A stretch of DNA of 64,000 bases from Spirosoma foliorum (lineage in GTDB: Bacteria; Bacteroidota; Bacteroidia; Cytophagales; Spirosomataceae). The DNA lies in NCBI RefSeq assembly GCF_014117325.1, contig NZ_CP059732.1, positions 4,105,001 to 4,169,000 on the forward strand, given 5' to 3'. The translations under genes were made by a program, and so were the position numbers. Positions 18,484-27,247 of this stretch are shown one piece after another (positions within the stretch are counted from its first letter, which is position 1; each line of letters begins with the position of its first letter). Under the pieces are notes generated by a model. The model ran no database searches, was not told the DNA's origin, and worked only from the letters and a program-made list of their open reading frames with translations.

Positions 18484-18741
18484 AAGATAAACGCGGGATA
18501 CTAAATTAATCCGGCTGATTGGTCGGCAAATAGCCACTCTACCGTTAAGGCGTTGTTAAAGCGTTATTAATTATTGCTTAAAAATAAGGGCAATCAGTTA
18601 CGGCCAGTTATTTATCAACTTATCGGTATTAATACTTAATAGGTTAACTCAAATTTAAACGAGTTTTAATTCGCCTTTAAAACCGATTTAAAGTTGGACC
18701 AACACTTTTGGGGCCAAATAAACCCAATGGGTTATTGGCCT

Positions 18742-19422
18742 ATGAAAATTTTACTGATTCAACAGGATTATACCTCTATCGACTTCCTCAATCGGATTTT
18801 AGTGGAACGAGAGTATATTATAAAAATCGCAACCGACGGGCTTACGGGTCTTACCATGGCTCTTCATGGGCGGTTTGATTTAATCTTACTGGATACCCAA
18901 CTTCCCCATCTGGATGGCTTCGACCTCATTCGGCGGCTTCGGCAGGAGAACGATTCGACTCCGATTTTACTGTTCTCAACTCAAAGTACCCCGGCCGATA
19001 AAGCCAGAGGTTTATATGCAGGCGCCGACGATTATCTGGTGAGCCCCTGCGACCCAACTGAATTACTCGCCCGTATTTATGCATTGCATCGCCGACGAAT
19101 CGGAGGGTTCAACTCGCCCACTATCCTCAGTGTCGATAATCTCCAGCTGAATGTAGCTGAGAAAGCCGCCTATCGTGCCAGCAAACGCATTAGCCTGACC
19201 GCACGGGAGTTCCAACTACTGTCTTTTCTGGTCGAAAATGCCGGGCGCGTTGTCACAAAAGCCCAAATTCTGGAGAAAGTGTGGGACAGTACTATGTCGT
19301 CGAACACGAACAAGGTAGAGGTATACATCAACTTTCTACGCAAAAAAATTGATCACGGATTTGACCATAAGCTCATTCATACCACTATGGGTTTGGGTTA
19401 CCTTCTTAAATCAGGGGTATAA
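18742..19422 (+). CDS. OmpR/PhoB-family response regulator, no adjacent kinase
   Basis: A 226-residue regulator: receiver domain with D51 in DLILLDTQLPHLDG and a winged-helix domain at about 130-226 (LTAREFQLLSFLVENAGRVVTK, split here only to show the segment; VEVYINFLRKKID is the recognition-helix region). It is divergent from the efflux operon, so it is the likely metal-responsive controller, as in CusR/CzcR systems, though no sensor kinase is found next to it. The receiver begins with QQDY where the acidic pair normally sits, so metal binding at the phosphorylation site may be altered. Start at the ATG at 18742; the frame runs further upstream. Confidence 0.88.
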   Translation: MKILLIQQDYTSIDFLNRILVEREYIIKIATDGLTGLTMALHGRFDLILLDTQLPHLDGFDLIRRLRQENDSTPILLFSTQSTPADKARGLYAGADDYLVSPCDPTELLARIYALHRRRIGGFNSPTILSVDNLQLNVAEKAAYRASKRISLTAREFQLLSFLVENAGRVVTKAQILEKVWDSTMSSNTNKVEVYINFLRKKIDHGFDHKLIHTTMGLGYLLKSGV

Positions 19423-19431
19423 GTGAATGGG

Positions 19432-19515
19432 TAATGAATAATGTAAAATGGATAATGAATAATGGGTAATGAACTTCTAGCCACTAACTCATTATTCATT
19501 TTACATTATTCATTA
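19432..19515. repeat. Intergenic inverted and tandem repeat (AATGAATAATG type)
   Basis: Nineteen-base perfect arms (19432-19450 and 19497-19515) with extra copies of GGTAATGAATAATG and TATTCATTAT in the flanks, in a 151-base gap between the response regulator and the porin gene. Confidence 0.72.
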
Positions 19516-19573
19516 CCTATTATTCATTATCTATCATCTAAAAAACAAGCCCCTGATTCTGCTTATACTCTTC

Positions 19574-20980
19574 ATGCAACACAACTCAAGAACGCACCAT
19601 TGGTTTGGCCTGTTTTTTCTCTTGGTAACGGGAACCGCTCAGGCACAACAGGATAATAACAACAACTACCTCGACTCGCTCCAGAACTGGAGTTTGCATT
19701 TTCAGTTTACGACTATTGCCCAGGGACATACGGGTTTCAAAGGTGCCGGATATGATGGCCGGAATACACTCAGCGCCCAACCCGACACGGCTTTATCAGT
19801 TACCACAACCCTTTTTCTGGGCCGTCGTTTATGGAAAGGTGCGGCCGTTTATCTCAATCCAGAACTTGCCGGGGGGCGCGGTGTAGGGCATCGCAATAGC
19901 CAGTCTCCCTACGATGAAAGCTTGTATGCGCCCGCGGTTGGCATAGCGGGCTTCCCCAATGGCGAAACCTTTCGGATTGGGAGTGCCCGCCCAGCTCTCT
20001 ATATCGCCCGTTTTTACATCGAACAGATTATTCGGCTCGATAAAAGTCCTACTAAGGAAGCCCAATCTGATGCGAATCAGGTAGAAGAACCTATTCCAGC
20101 ATCCAGGCTGGTGATCACTGCCGGGAAATTCTCGATTGCCGATATCTTCGATAACAACGCCTACGCCCACGACCCCCGAAGTCAGTTTTTCAATTGGACG
20201 CTCATGAATATGGGAGCCTGGGATTATCCGGCCAATACACGCGGGTACACCTGGAGTTTAGCTACCGAATATATTAGGCCAACGTATGCGGTTCGGGTAG
20301 CGGCTTCGTTGATGCCTATTGTGGCAAATGGCAACGTGCTGGACTGGAATGTTGGAAAATCCAATGCGCTCACGCTTGAACTTGAACACAAATTCCAGGT
20401 GTTACGCAGGGCCGGAACCGTCCGGTTACTGGGATTTCGGAACGTTACAAAAGCACCCACCTATGCTTCCGCCACGCAATTACTACAGGCGGGCACCTAC
20501 CCCACCGATCCTGCCTACATTCTTACGGGCACAAACTACGGTGGAGTCAAATACGGTTTCGGCCTGAATTTCGAGCAACCGCTTGGTGACGTTGGTGGTG
20601 TGTTTGGTCGAGCTAGCTGGAACAATGGGCAAACGGCTACCTGGGCCTTTACTGAAATAGACCGCAGCTTTTCGTTAGGCGCTTACATTGGTGGAACGCG
20701 CTGGCATCGGCAAAACGATGTGGTAGGAATAGCGTTAGCCCAAAATGGTATCTCGGCCGAACATATTGCGTTCTTAAATGCGGGAGGCTCAGGTTTTATG
20801 CTCGGCGATGGAAGTTTGCCAAATTATAAGCCCGAAAATAGCCTCGAAATGTTCTATAAAGCCCGTCTTGCTCACACACTTTATCTGACATTAGACTACC
20901 AGCTGGTTCAAAATCCGGGCTATAATGGTGATCGAGGACCAGTCAATTTGTTTGCCTTACGAACACACGTTGAGTTTTGA
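19574..20980 (+). CDS. Carbohydrate porin, OprB-like outer-membrane protein
   Basis: A 468-residue beta-barrel protein. The N-terminus has a signal peptide (HWFGLFFLLVTGTAQAQ). The family is suggested by WSLHFQFTTIAQGHTGFKG, the strand signature LNPELAGGRGVG and the C-terminal aromatic residue (VNLFALRTHVEF). OprB-type porins pass sugars across the outer membrane. The substrate is not deducible; it is not next to sugar genes here. A role in metal homeostasis was considered because of the efflux operon nearby, but there is no direct evidence. Conserved, ordinary codon use. Confidence 0.78.
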   Translation: MQHNSRTHHWFGLFFLLVTGTAQAQQDNNNNYLDSLQNWSLHFQFTTIAQGHTGFKGAGYDGRNTLSAQPDTALSVTTTLFLGRRLWKGAAVYLNPELAGGRGVGHRNSQSPYDESLYAPAVGIAGFPNGETFRIGSARPALYIARFYIEQIIRLDKSPTKEAQSDANQVEEPIPASRLVITAGKFSIADIFDNNAYAHDPRSQFFNWTLMNMGAWDYPANTRGYTWSLATEYIRPTYAVRVAASLMPIVANGNVLDWNVGKSNALTLELEHKFQVLRRAGTVRLLGFRNVTKAPTYASATQLLQAGTYPTDPAYILTGTNYGGVKYGFGLNFEQPLGDVGGVFGRASWNNGQTATWAFTEIDRSFSLGAYIGGTRWHRQNDVVGIALAQNGISAEHIAFLNAGGSGFMLGDGSLPNYKPENSLEMFYKARLAHTLYLTLDYQLVQNPGYNGDRGPVNLFALRTHVEF

Positions 20981-21011
20981 TTGAGCTAGCTAGGTGCAGT
21001 AGCTTCGTTTG

Positions 21012-21177
21012 GCGTAGTCTGAGACTACGCCAGAGTGTTATCCGGTCTCCGACCGGTTTGATAAATTCCTATAATAACGATCCTTGGAGCAGTTGATCTA
21101 TCCAATACGTATCTATTCTATTCATTTAAACGCCGGTCGGAGACCGGATAACGCGACTGCGTAGTCACAGACTACGC
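21012..21177. repeat. Nested inverted repeat carrying two internal palindromes per arm
   Basis: Both arms contain the palindrome GCGTAGTCTG(A/T)GACTACGC followed or preceded by CCGGTCTCCGACCGG, in inverted order relative to each other (21012-21057 and 21131-21177), with a 73-base AT-rich centre. It fills most of the 316-base gap between the porin and the next gene, where I see no gene. The arms can pair with each other or fold as two hairpins each. Confidence 0.75.
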
Positions 21178-21296
21178 TGAACGGAGCAAACAGCTGACAC
21201 CACAAAAAAGGCCGATTAGGCTAATATCGAATCCACAGAATCAATAGAAACGAGCATTAGTAACTCAAAAGCTGTTTTTCGGGTTTGTAGAGCATT

Positions 21297-21998
21297 ATGC
21301 TTGCTGCTTGCTTACTCGCCTTTTCGTCGTTACTTACACTGCCCGACTCATTACCACCAACTGATTCGGTCCGGCCAAAGCCGCCTGCTCTAAAACCTGC
21401 TTTTAATCTCGATTTTCGGGATTCTTTTCTCGAACGTCAGCATATTAACGTATGGGGCGTTAATGCGGGATTTACCTATGGGCGCAAACGACATCAACTA
21501 ACAATTGGGTATTACTGGTTAAATTATGCAACCTACCTCCGCCTGATCGACTGGCGACGGAGTGCTGCCCAACGAATCAACCTCAACTATTACACCCGCA
21601 CTGATATGTGGTTTATCAGTTCGATGTATTGGTGGAATATGGTCAATAATAAACGTTGGCTAGTTAGTTTACCGGTAGAGCTGGGCGGTGGAGTTGCCTA
21701 TGCTATACCGCTCAATTTGAGCCAGAATGTGCCAGTTGACCGATCTCGTCGAGATTTTTTTGTACCGCTCCAGGTCGGTGCTTATGGGCAATGGCGGGCC
21801 ACTCGCTGGGTCGGTTTAAGTGCTCAGATCGGCTACCGGGTTTCGATCTTCCAAACCGCCATCGATCAGAATTTCAACGGAAGTTACTATAGCATTGGTG
21901 TTTCACTCTATCCAGCTTTCCTAACGGACGTTTGGCGGTGGATACGCAAAAAAGATCGAATTTCGCCCTTGCACCCGCCCGTACCTCGAAAACCATGA
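21297..21998 (+). CDS. Putative outer-membrane beta-barrel protein
   Basis: A 233-residue protein of unknown function. It has a short hydrophobic leader (MLAACLLAFSSLLTLPD) then a Pro-rich linker and many alternating aromatic strands (HQLTIGYYWLNYATY, DMWFISSMYWWN, SYYSIGVSLYPAF), consistent with an outer-membrane barrel. The C-terminus is Arg/Pro-rich rather than a typical barrel end. It overlaps the following ion-channel gene by four bases (ATGA), so the two are coupled. Confidence 0.6.
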   Translation: MLAACLLAFSSLLTLPDSLPPTDSVRPKPPALKPAFNLDFRDSFLERQHINVWGVNAGFTYGRKRHQLTIGYYWLNYATYLRLIDWRRSAAQRINLNYYTRTDMWFISSMYWWNMVNNKRWLVSLPVELGGGVAYAIPLNLSQNVPVDRSRRDFFVPLQVGAYGQWRATRWVGLSAQIGYRVSIFQTAIDQNFNGSYYSIGVSLYPAFLTDVWRWIRKKDRISPLHPPVPRKP

Positions 21999-22741
21999 GT
22001 ACCCGCAAAAAGCCGGTTTCGCCCAAACTCACGTTGCATGAAGTGATCATGCTTGTGTTATCGGTCTATATTGTCGTTGCCTTGCTTGTTCGGGAGTTAG
22101 TGCCTATGCACCAGCAAACCAGGCAGTTGCTCGATCAGATCGATACAGGCATCTGTATTTATTTTCTCTACGATTTCTTTCTCCGACTTTATCAGGCTCC
22201 GAACAAATGGGCGTTTCTGCAATGGGGCTGGATTGATTTGTTAGCCAGTATTCCAGCCCTCGACTGGTTTCGACTAGGCCAACTGGTTCGGGTAGTCCGG
22301 ATTTTGCGAATGATTCGTTCGTTTCGTTCGATACGTAGTTTCCTGAATTATCTCTTCCGTAATCGAGCCAATGGGACGCTGGCCGTTGTACTGCTCAGTT
22401 CTATTTTACTGATGATTTTTGGCGCAGTAGCCATTCTTTACGCCGAACGTGTACCCGAAGCCAATATCAAAACCCCTTCCGACGCACTTTGGTGGGCATT
22501 CGTTACCATTACCACCGTTGGCTACGGCGACAAATTTCCCATCACAACCTTTGGGCGACTGATTGCCGCCGTTTTAATGATTGCCGGTGTTGGTCTGTTT
22601 GGTACGTTTACAGGGTACGTAGCTAACTTTTTTGTAGAAGACGATCAGGAACAAACCGATAGCGACGTAAAAATTCTCATCAATGAGGTGCGGCAACTTC
22701 GGAAGAAAATCGAGGAGTTAGAAAAGCGAAGAGATACATGA
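21995..22741 (+). CDS. Voltage-gated-like potassium channel (six-helix)
   Basis: A 248-residue inner-membrane channel. Helices S1-S4 precede a pore: S4-like arginine repeats lie at about residues 99-116 (RVVRILRMIRSFRSIRS), and the selectivity filter TVGYGD at about 174-179 marks K+ selectivity. A short cytoplasmic coiled coil (VRQLRKKIEELEKRRD) follows the last helix. I start at the ATG overlapping the upstream stop rather than the open frame at 21932. Coupling to an outer-membrane-like protein is unusual. Confidence 0.9.
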   Translation: MSTRKKPVSPKLTLHEVIMLVLSVYIVVALLVRELVPMHQQTRQLLDQIDTGICIYFLYDFFLRLYQAPNKWAFLQWGWIDLLASIPALDWFRLGQLVRVVRILRMIRSFRSIRSFLNYLFRNRANGTLAVVLLSSILLMIFGAVAILYAERVPEANIKTPSDALWWAFVTITTVGYGDKFPITTFGRLIAAVLMIAGVGLFGTFTGYVANFFVEDDQEQTDSDVKILINEVRQLRKKIEELEKRRDT

Positions 22742-22829
22742 TGTAGGATATATAATGTAAGATATATACTATAAACCAAGGTAATTACAAATCGTATAGC
22801 ATATACCCTACATTATACATCTTACATCA
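22739..22829. repeat. Imperfect inverted repeat between convergent genes
   Basis: About 35-base arms (22739-22773 and 22795-22829) of the type TGATGTAAGATGTATAATGTA pair with five differences. It begins within the channel stop codon and ends just before the deacetylase stop. A bidirectional terminator role is possible. Confidence 0.6.
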
Positions 22830-22831
22830 AC

Positions 22832-23788
22832 TCACTTCTCCTTTGCCACACTAGCTGGCAGGTCGTACAATAGCCAGGTTTTGTTTTCAATAACAGCTGA
22901 TTTCTGGCGGATCAGGTTAATAAAATCGGCGATGCCCAGTGGTTCGTTTCCGTTAGCGTGAATGAGAACCAAACTACCCTGTTTGGGCTGCTGATTTTTA
23001 GCTAACCAGGCATCGCTACCAATGGGCAATAAGCCAAAAGCCAATATCCGATCGAATACTGCCTTGTCGGAAACGAGGCCAGGGAATCGGAAGAAGATAG
23101 ACGGTGTCAGCCCATTTTTAAGCATGGCCTGCTCGTTCAGGAGTACCTCATCGTTCAGGTTAGTAGCCGCTTCGAGCAGGAAATTCATGGGGAGTGGCAA
23201 CCGTGGATTGTATCGGTGGTGGTACGAATGATTGACCCATGTAATGTCCAGATCACCCCGGCTAACCAGACTTTTCAGATAAGCCAAGTCCGCCAGATGG
23301 CTTTCCATCCAAAGTCCGGTAATTGTAATGGTAATAGGAATTGGTTTCTCCTCCGGTTCAAACGCCCGAATCAGTTGCTCAAATACAGTCCGAGTCAGCG
23401 GTTTTGTAGATGGACACAAGTCAATGGTCAGACTGAAACCACGTTCAGTTGTATCGGCCCGCTCAATACCCGCATCCTGCAAATTGTAGTCCCGCGTTTG
23501 CTCAAGTCGAAGCGCTTGGGCATAGGGTGTTTGACTGATTTGCTCTAACAGATTCGGCCAGGGCAATTCCCGAACACTAGTCGGAGGCAGGTTGACTATA
23601 GCTGTTTCGAGCGTGTGTGGGTTAAGTACCAAATAACGAATTTGCTGGCCTTGCTTCCACTGGCGTAGGACAACCTGACGAGGTTGCTGATTCGTAAGCC
23701 CAAAAAACACACGGTAATTCGCTAGCTGTCCGAAAGTAGTCAGGCTACTTAAAACGGACAGACTTAACGCAAACACAAAACGCTTCAT
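22832..23788 (-). CDS. Polysaccharide deacetylase-like secreted protein
   Basis: About 318 residues with a signal peptide (MKRFVFALSLSVLSSLTTFGQ). The NodB-like (beta/alpha) fold is suggested by LTIDLCPST, WVNHSYHHRYN as the paired metal-ligand histidines and FFRFPGLVSD. The usual TFDDG of motif 1 is replaced by TIDLCPS, so the first acid is kept but the second Asp is lost, and activity is uncertain. Start at 23788, because the open frame to 23881 lacks a signal peptide at its N-terminus. It would act on envelope or extracellular glycan. Confidence 0.68.
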   Translation of the reverse strand: MKRFVFALSLSVLSSLTTFGQLANYRVFFGLTNQQPRQVVLRQWKQGQQIRYLVLNPHTLETAIVNLPPTSVRELPWPNLLEQISQTPYAQALRLEQTRDYNLQDAGIERADTTERGFSLTIDLCPSTKPLTRTVFEQLIRAFEPEEKPIPITITITGLWMESHLADLAYLKSLVSRGDLDITWVNHSYHHRYNPRLPLPMNFLLEAATNLNDEVLLNEQAMLKNGLTPSIFFRFPGLVSDKAVFDRILAFGLLPIGSDAWLAKNQQPKQGSLVLIHANGNEPLGIADFINLIRQKSAVIENKTWLLYDLPASVAKEK

Positions 23789-23796
23789 GGTTAAAC

Positions 23797-24096
23797 TCAG
23801 AAACCAGTCGTTGTATACGAAGTCGAGACAACTCGATTCCAGTCGGGATGGCGCTTCAGGTAGGCCGATACAAAAGGGCAAAGGGGTACAATCGTCAGAT
23901 TATGATCTTCGACATAGGCCAAAACGCCTTCTACCAGTTTTGAGCCAACACCGTGTCCTTCTAAACTAGGATCAACCTCGGTATGAACCAGCGCTAGGGT
24001 TTCATCATTTACGGACTGATATTCTACAAAAGACAACTTTCCGTCAGTTTCCAGTTCGAAGCGGTGTTGGTGGGTATTGTTGTGAATAGTACTCAT
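23797..24096 (-). CDS. Small GNAT-like acetyltransferase (NATD1/YidJ type)
   Basis: A 99-residue protein. It matches the compact N-acetyltransferase family typified by human NATD1: FVEYQSVNDETLALVHTEV, then EGHGVGSKLVEGVL as the acetyl-CoA pyrophosphate loop and a C-terminal CPFVSAYLKRHPDW segment. The size equals the usual length. Substrate unknown, generally a small amine or protein N-terminus. It ends 8 bases before the deacetylase start and reads leftward with it. Confidence 0.82.
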   Translation of the reverse strand: MSTIHNNTHQHRFELETDGKLSFVEYQSVNDETLALVHTEVDPSLEGHGVGSKLVEGVLAYVEDHNLTIVPLCPFVSAYLKRHPDWNRVVSTSYTTTGF

Positions 24097-24160
24097 TTGT
24101 ATACGTGTTGGGTTTTGTTATATGACTCTACGCAAAAAAAGGGCTACTTGTTCAAATTTT

Positions 24161-24298
24161 AATAGACCGCAGATTTTTATGAATGATAGGAGCGATTATG
24201 ATTACATGAGTTTGCGGGCAAAATAAAGTCAATTGTTTATTCCACTGGATACAAAATCATAACTAAATCAGATTGCTCTTAAAAATCAGCGGTCTATT
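24161..24298. repeat. Dispersed inverted repeat (AATAGACCGC type), copy 1
   Basis: Arms 24161-24182 and 24277-24298 pair with two mismatches; the core is AATAGACCGCNGATTTTTA. The centre of about 95 bases is AT-rich. A related pair lies at 50241-50393. This copy is in a divergent gap between the acetyltransferase and the WYL regulator. Confidence 0.7.
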
Positions 24299-24331
24299 GT
24301 AATTTGCGCGTGTCTTTTTTACAGCATCATA

Positions 24332-25291
24332 ATGAACCGTCTTGACCGCCTGACTGCCATCCTGATTCATCTGCAAACCAAGCGCGTTGTTCGTGCTCAA
24401 GAGTTAGCGCAACGATTCGGTATCAGCCTACGAACAGTATATCGGGACGTTCGATCACTGGAAGAAGCGGGCGTTCCTATCGGAGCCGAAGCAGGTGTGG
24501 GCTATTTCCTGACCGACTATCACCTGCCTCCCGTCATGTTCACTAGTGCCGAAGCCAGCGCACTTTTGATGGGCGGCAAGTTAATTGAAAAATGGGCTGA
24601 TGAATCGGTTCGGACCGAATTTGAATCGGCCCTGTTCAAAATAAAATCGGTTCTCAAACGCACAGATCAAGAGCGGCTCGACGATCTGGATGCGCACATT
24701 TCGGTGGCCAAACCCCGAAATCGCCAGCCCTATTCCGATGGCTTATTGACGCATATTCAGCACGCCATCGCCCAAAACCAAGTGTTATTGCTCCAGTATC
24801 ATTCGCAGTATAACGACGCCGAAACCGAACGGGAAGTTGAGCCAGTTGGCCTCCATCATTACCGCATGTGCTGGCACTTGATCGCCTTTTGTCGCATCCG
24901 GCAAGACTACCGCGATTTCCGGGTGGATCGCATTCGAGAACTGACCAACACCGGGCAACGCTTTTCTCGTCCCGAACGCCTATCCTTACAGGAATATCTT
25001 AATCGAATGGGGCAGGATTGGCCCGTAAATAACGCGACTGTTTTATTCCCTAAATCGGCTGCCCGTTATATGCAGGAGCAGAAATACGCCTATGGTTTTG
25101 AGAGCGAGGAAGATCTCGGCGAACACGTTCGGGTATATTTCCAAACGCCTTACATAGAAGGTCTGGCCCGTTGGCTGCTTATGTACGGCAGTTCTGTGAC
25201 GATTGAACACCCTGAATCATTACGAACTATGATGCAGCAACTAGCCGATGAAATACAGGCACATTACGCAGCACAACCTATAGCTGGCTAA
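24332..25291 (+). CDS. WYL-domain transcriptional regulator (YafY type)
   Basis: A 319-residue regulator. The N-terminal helix-turn-helix of DeoR/HTH_11 type is at about residues 1-60 (LAQRFGISLRTVYRDVRSL), followed by a WYL ligand-binding domain (about 140-220; REVEPVGLHHYRMCWHLIAFC, FRVDRIREL) and a WCX C-terminal domain. Such proteins respond to nucleic-acid or nucleotide-like ligands, and often control stress or defence genes. The gene downstream encodes an SRPBCC protein and may be a target or an unrelated neighbour. Confidence 0.9.
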   Translation: MNRLDRLTAILIHLQTKRVVRAQELAQRFGISLRTVYRDVRSLEEAGVPIGAEAGVGYFLTDYHLPPVMFTSAEASALLMGGKLIEKWADESVRTEFESALFKIKSVLKRTDQERLDDLDAHISVAKPRNRQPYSDGLLTHIQHAIAQNQVLLLQYHSQYNDAETEREVEPVGLHHYRMCWHLIAFCRIRQDYRDFRVDRIRELTNTGQRFSRPERLSLQEYLNRMGQDWPVNNATVLFPKSAARYMQEQKYAYGFESEEDLGEHVRVYFQTPYIEGLARWLLMYGSSVTIEHPESLRTMMQQLADEIQAHYAAQPIAG

Positions 25292-25361
25292 AACGCTACT
25301 GACACACTGTTGTCAGTGAGTTTACGAACCTTTGCCATCAATTTTCATTTAGTCAACGACC

Positions 25362-25793
25362 ATGCGCAACGACCTTATTGTATCCCAATCTATCGACATC
25401 AACGCCAGCCCAGCCAGAGTGTGGGACGTATTGACGACCCCTGATCTTATCAAAGAATATCTATTCGGCACCGAAACCGTAACCGATTGGAAAATTGGGA
25501 GTGAGATTATCTTTCAGGGCGAATACGGCGAGCAAACGTATCGGGATAAAGGGGTGATCCTGGAAAACGTGCCCAACAAACTCCTCAGTTATAGCTACTG
25601 GAGTGGTTTTTCTGGCCTGGAAGATAAGCCTGAAAATTACTCGACTGTAACTTACACGTTAAGAGCCGAAAACGACAATCAGACCGAGTTCACCTGGACG
25701 CAACAGGGATACGCCACCGAAGAAGGCTATAATCACTCTGTAAACGGCATGAGCGATTTCCTGAAACAGATCAAGGAAATTGCGGAACAGTAG
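25362..25793 (+). CDS. SRPBCC/AHSA1 ligand-binding-fold protein
   Basis: A 143-residue protein of the START-like helix-grip fold (AHA1/CalC/SRPBCC). Typical features are SIDINASPARVWDVLTTPDLIKEYLFG at the N-terminus, a central cavity-forming sheet and the C-terminal helix (NGMSDFLKQIKEIAEQ). These proteins bind hydrophobic small molecules or modulate chaperones. It lies 70 bases after the WYL gene on the same strand, a common arrangement for AHSA1 genes. Confidence 0.88.
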   Translation: MRNDLIVSQSIDINASPARVWDVLTTPDLIKEYLFGTETVTDWKIGSEIIFQGEYGEQTYRDKGVILENVPNKLLSYSYWSGFSGLEDKPENYSTVTYTLRAENDNQTEFTWTQQGYATEEGYNHSVNGMSDFLKQIKEIAEQ

Positions 25794-25813
25794 TTTTTGT
25801 GTCGGAGGTGGAC

Positions 25814-25905
25814 GTTCTGGCGCGGGCATTTGCCCGTGCCTATTCATGAGCGCGAGTATATACTCGCTTATATTGGCAAGCACGAGCAAACGCTCGCGCC
25901 AGAAC
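25814..25905. repeat. Nested inverted repeat with a 16-bp central palindrome
   Basis: Outer arms 25814-25840 and 25879-25905 (GTTCTGGCGCGGGCATTTGC...) pair with four mismatches; each arm has an internal GCGGGCATTTGCCCG-type palindrome. Between them 25852-25867 is a perfect palindrome, GCGAGTATATACTCGC. Position: convergent gap between the SRPBCC gene and the acyl-CoA dehydrogenase gene. Confidence 0.72.
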
Positions 25906-25914
25906 GCTCCAAGG

Positions 25915-27123
25915 TTATTTAAACGCCGGAATCCCCGTAATTTCGGCACCCAGAATTAGCAGTTGAATATCGTGTGTACCTTCATACGTACTCACCGATT
26001 CAAGATTCATCAGGTGGCGCATGATGGGATATTCACCCGATATGCCCATAGCGCCCAGAATCTGGCGGGCCTCACGAGCAGTCTTCAAGGCAATTTCAAC
26101 GTTGTTCCGCTTGGCCAGCGAAATCTGCGCGACCGTCGCCCGGTCCTCATTTTTGAGCGTACCTAGTCGCCAGCAGAGTAATTGCGCCTGCGTAATATCG
26201 GTCAGCATTTCAGCCAGTTTCTTCTGCACTAATTGAAAGCTCGCAATAGGTTTATTGAACTGAATGCGTTCGAGGGAATAGCGTCGGGCTACTTCGTAAC
26301 ATTCCATAGCGGCTCCTAAGGCACCCCAGCAAATGCCATAACGGGCCTGCTCCAGACATTTCAGGGCGCTTTTCAAGCCATACGCTTCAGGGAGTATGTT
26401 TTCTTTCGGAACCTGCACATCCCGAAAAATCAGCTCCCCCGTACTACTCGCCCGCAGCGACCATTTATTGCCGATTTCGGCGGTTGTAAATCCTTCCATG
26501 CCCCGTTCCAGAATCAACCCCCGAACCTTACCATGCTCGTTTCGGGCCCAGACAATCGCGATATCAGCAATGTTGGCGTTGGTAATCCAGAGTTTTGACC
26601 CATTGAGCAAATAGTAATCACTGCGTTCGATAAAGCTGGTTTCCATACCACCCGGATCGGAGCCATGATTGGGTTCTGTTAAGCCGAAGCAGCCTAGTAG
26701 CTCGCCTTTTGCCAGTTTAGGTAGGTACTTTTTCTTCTGTTCTTCTGACCCGAAGGTCAAAATTGGGTACATCACCAGTGAATTCTGTACCGACACGCAG
26801 GAGCGCATACCTGAATCACCCCGCTCAATTTCCTGAGTCATCAGACCGTAGGAAATCTGGTCCAGGCCTCCCCCTCCGTATTCAACCGGAATAGTAGCAC
26901 CAAAGGCACCGATCTGTCCGAACTTCTTAACCAGATGGTCAGGGAATTCACCTCGTTGGGCACACTCTTCAACAATGGGCGTAATCTCTCGTTTCACAAA
27001 CGTTCGTACAGCCGACCGAACTAATTTGTGTTCGGCCGTGAGCAGGTCATCAATGCAATAGAAATCAGGCGACTCAAACGAATCAACCTTATTTCGGGGC
27101 GGAGTTAGGGAGGGGGCTTGCAT
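25915..27123 (-). CDS. Acyl-CoA dehydrogenase, glutaryl-CoA-dehydrogenase-like
   Basis: A 402-residue flavoprotein. It has the acyl-CoA dehydrogenase three-domain layout: N-terminal helices (HKLVRSAVRTFVKREI), middle beta domain (GCFGLTEPNHGSDPGGMET) and C-terminal helical domain with the catalytic base E381 in YEGTHDIQ. GTHDIQ resembles the glutaryl-CoA dehydrogenase class (decarboxylating, lysine/tryptophan catabolism). No ETF or partner enzyme gene is adjacent. Confidence 0.9.
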   Translation of the reverse strand: MQAPSLTPPRNKVDSFESPDFYCIDDLLTAEHKLVRSAVRTFVKREITPIVEECAQRGEFPDHLVKKFGQIGAFGATIPVEYGGGGLDQISYGLMTQEIERGDSGMRSCVSVQNSLVMYPILTFGSEEQKKKYLPKLAKGELLGCFGLTEPNHGSDPGGMETSFIERSDYYLLNGSKLWITNANIADIAIVWARNEHGKVRGLILERGMEGFTTAEIGNKWSLRASSTGELIFRDVQVPKENILPEAYGLKSALKCLEQARYGICWGALGAAMECYEVARRYSLERIQFNKPIASFQLVQKKLAEMLTDITQAQLLCWRLGTLKNEDRATVAQISLAKRNNVEIALKTAREARQILGAMGISGEYPIMRHLMNLESVSTYEGTHDIQLLILGAEITGIPAFK

Positions 27124-27247
27124 AGGGAGTTAACCCAGAAAAGGGCATCTTGTTGTAGGAATGGGTATTTTTGTCAAGCTTCAGAAAAAACAGTAGGCTG
27201 GCTCAGCCCGCTATTTTCTTACCGAATGACGGCATAAATTAGCAAGT

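Noticed and set aside
19427..19545. Tandem GGTAATGAATAATG/TATTCATTAT copies considered as a CRISPR-like array
   Set aside because: Repeats are inverted and overlapping, with no regular spacers and no cas genes; treated as a palindromic repeat.
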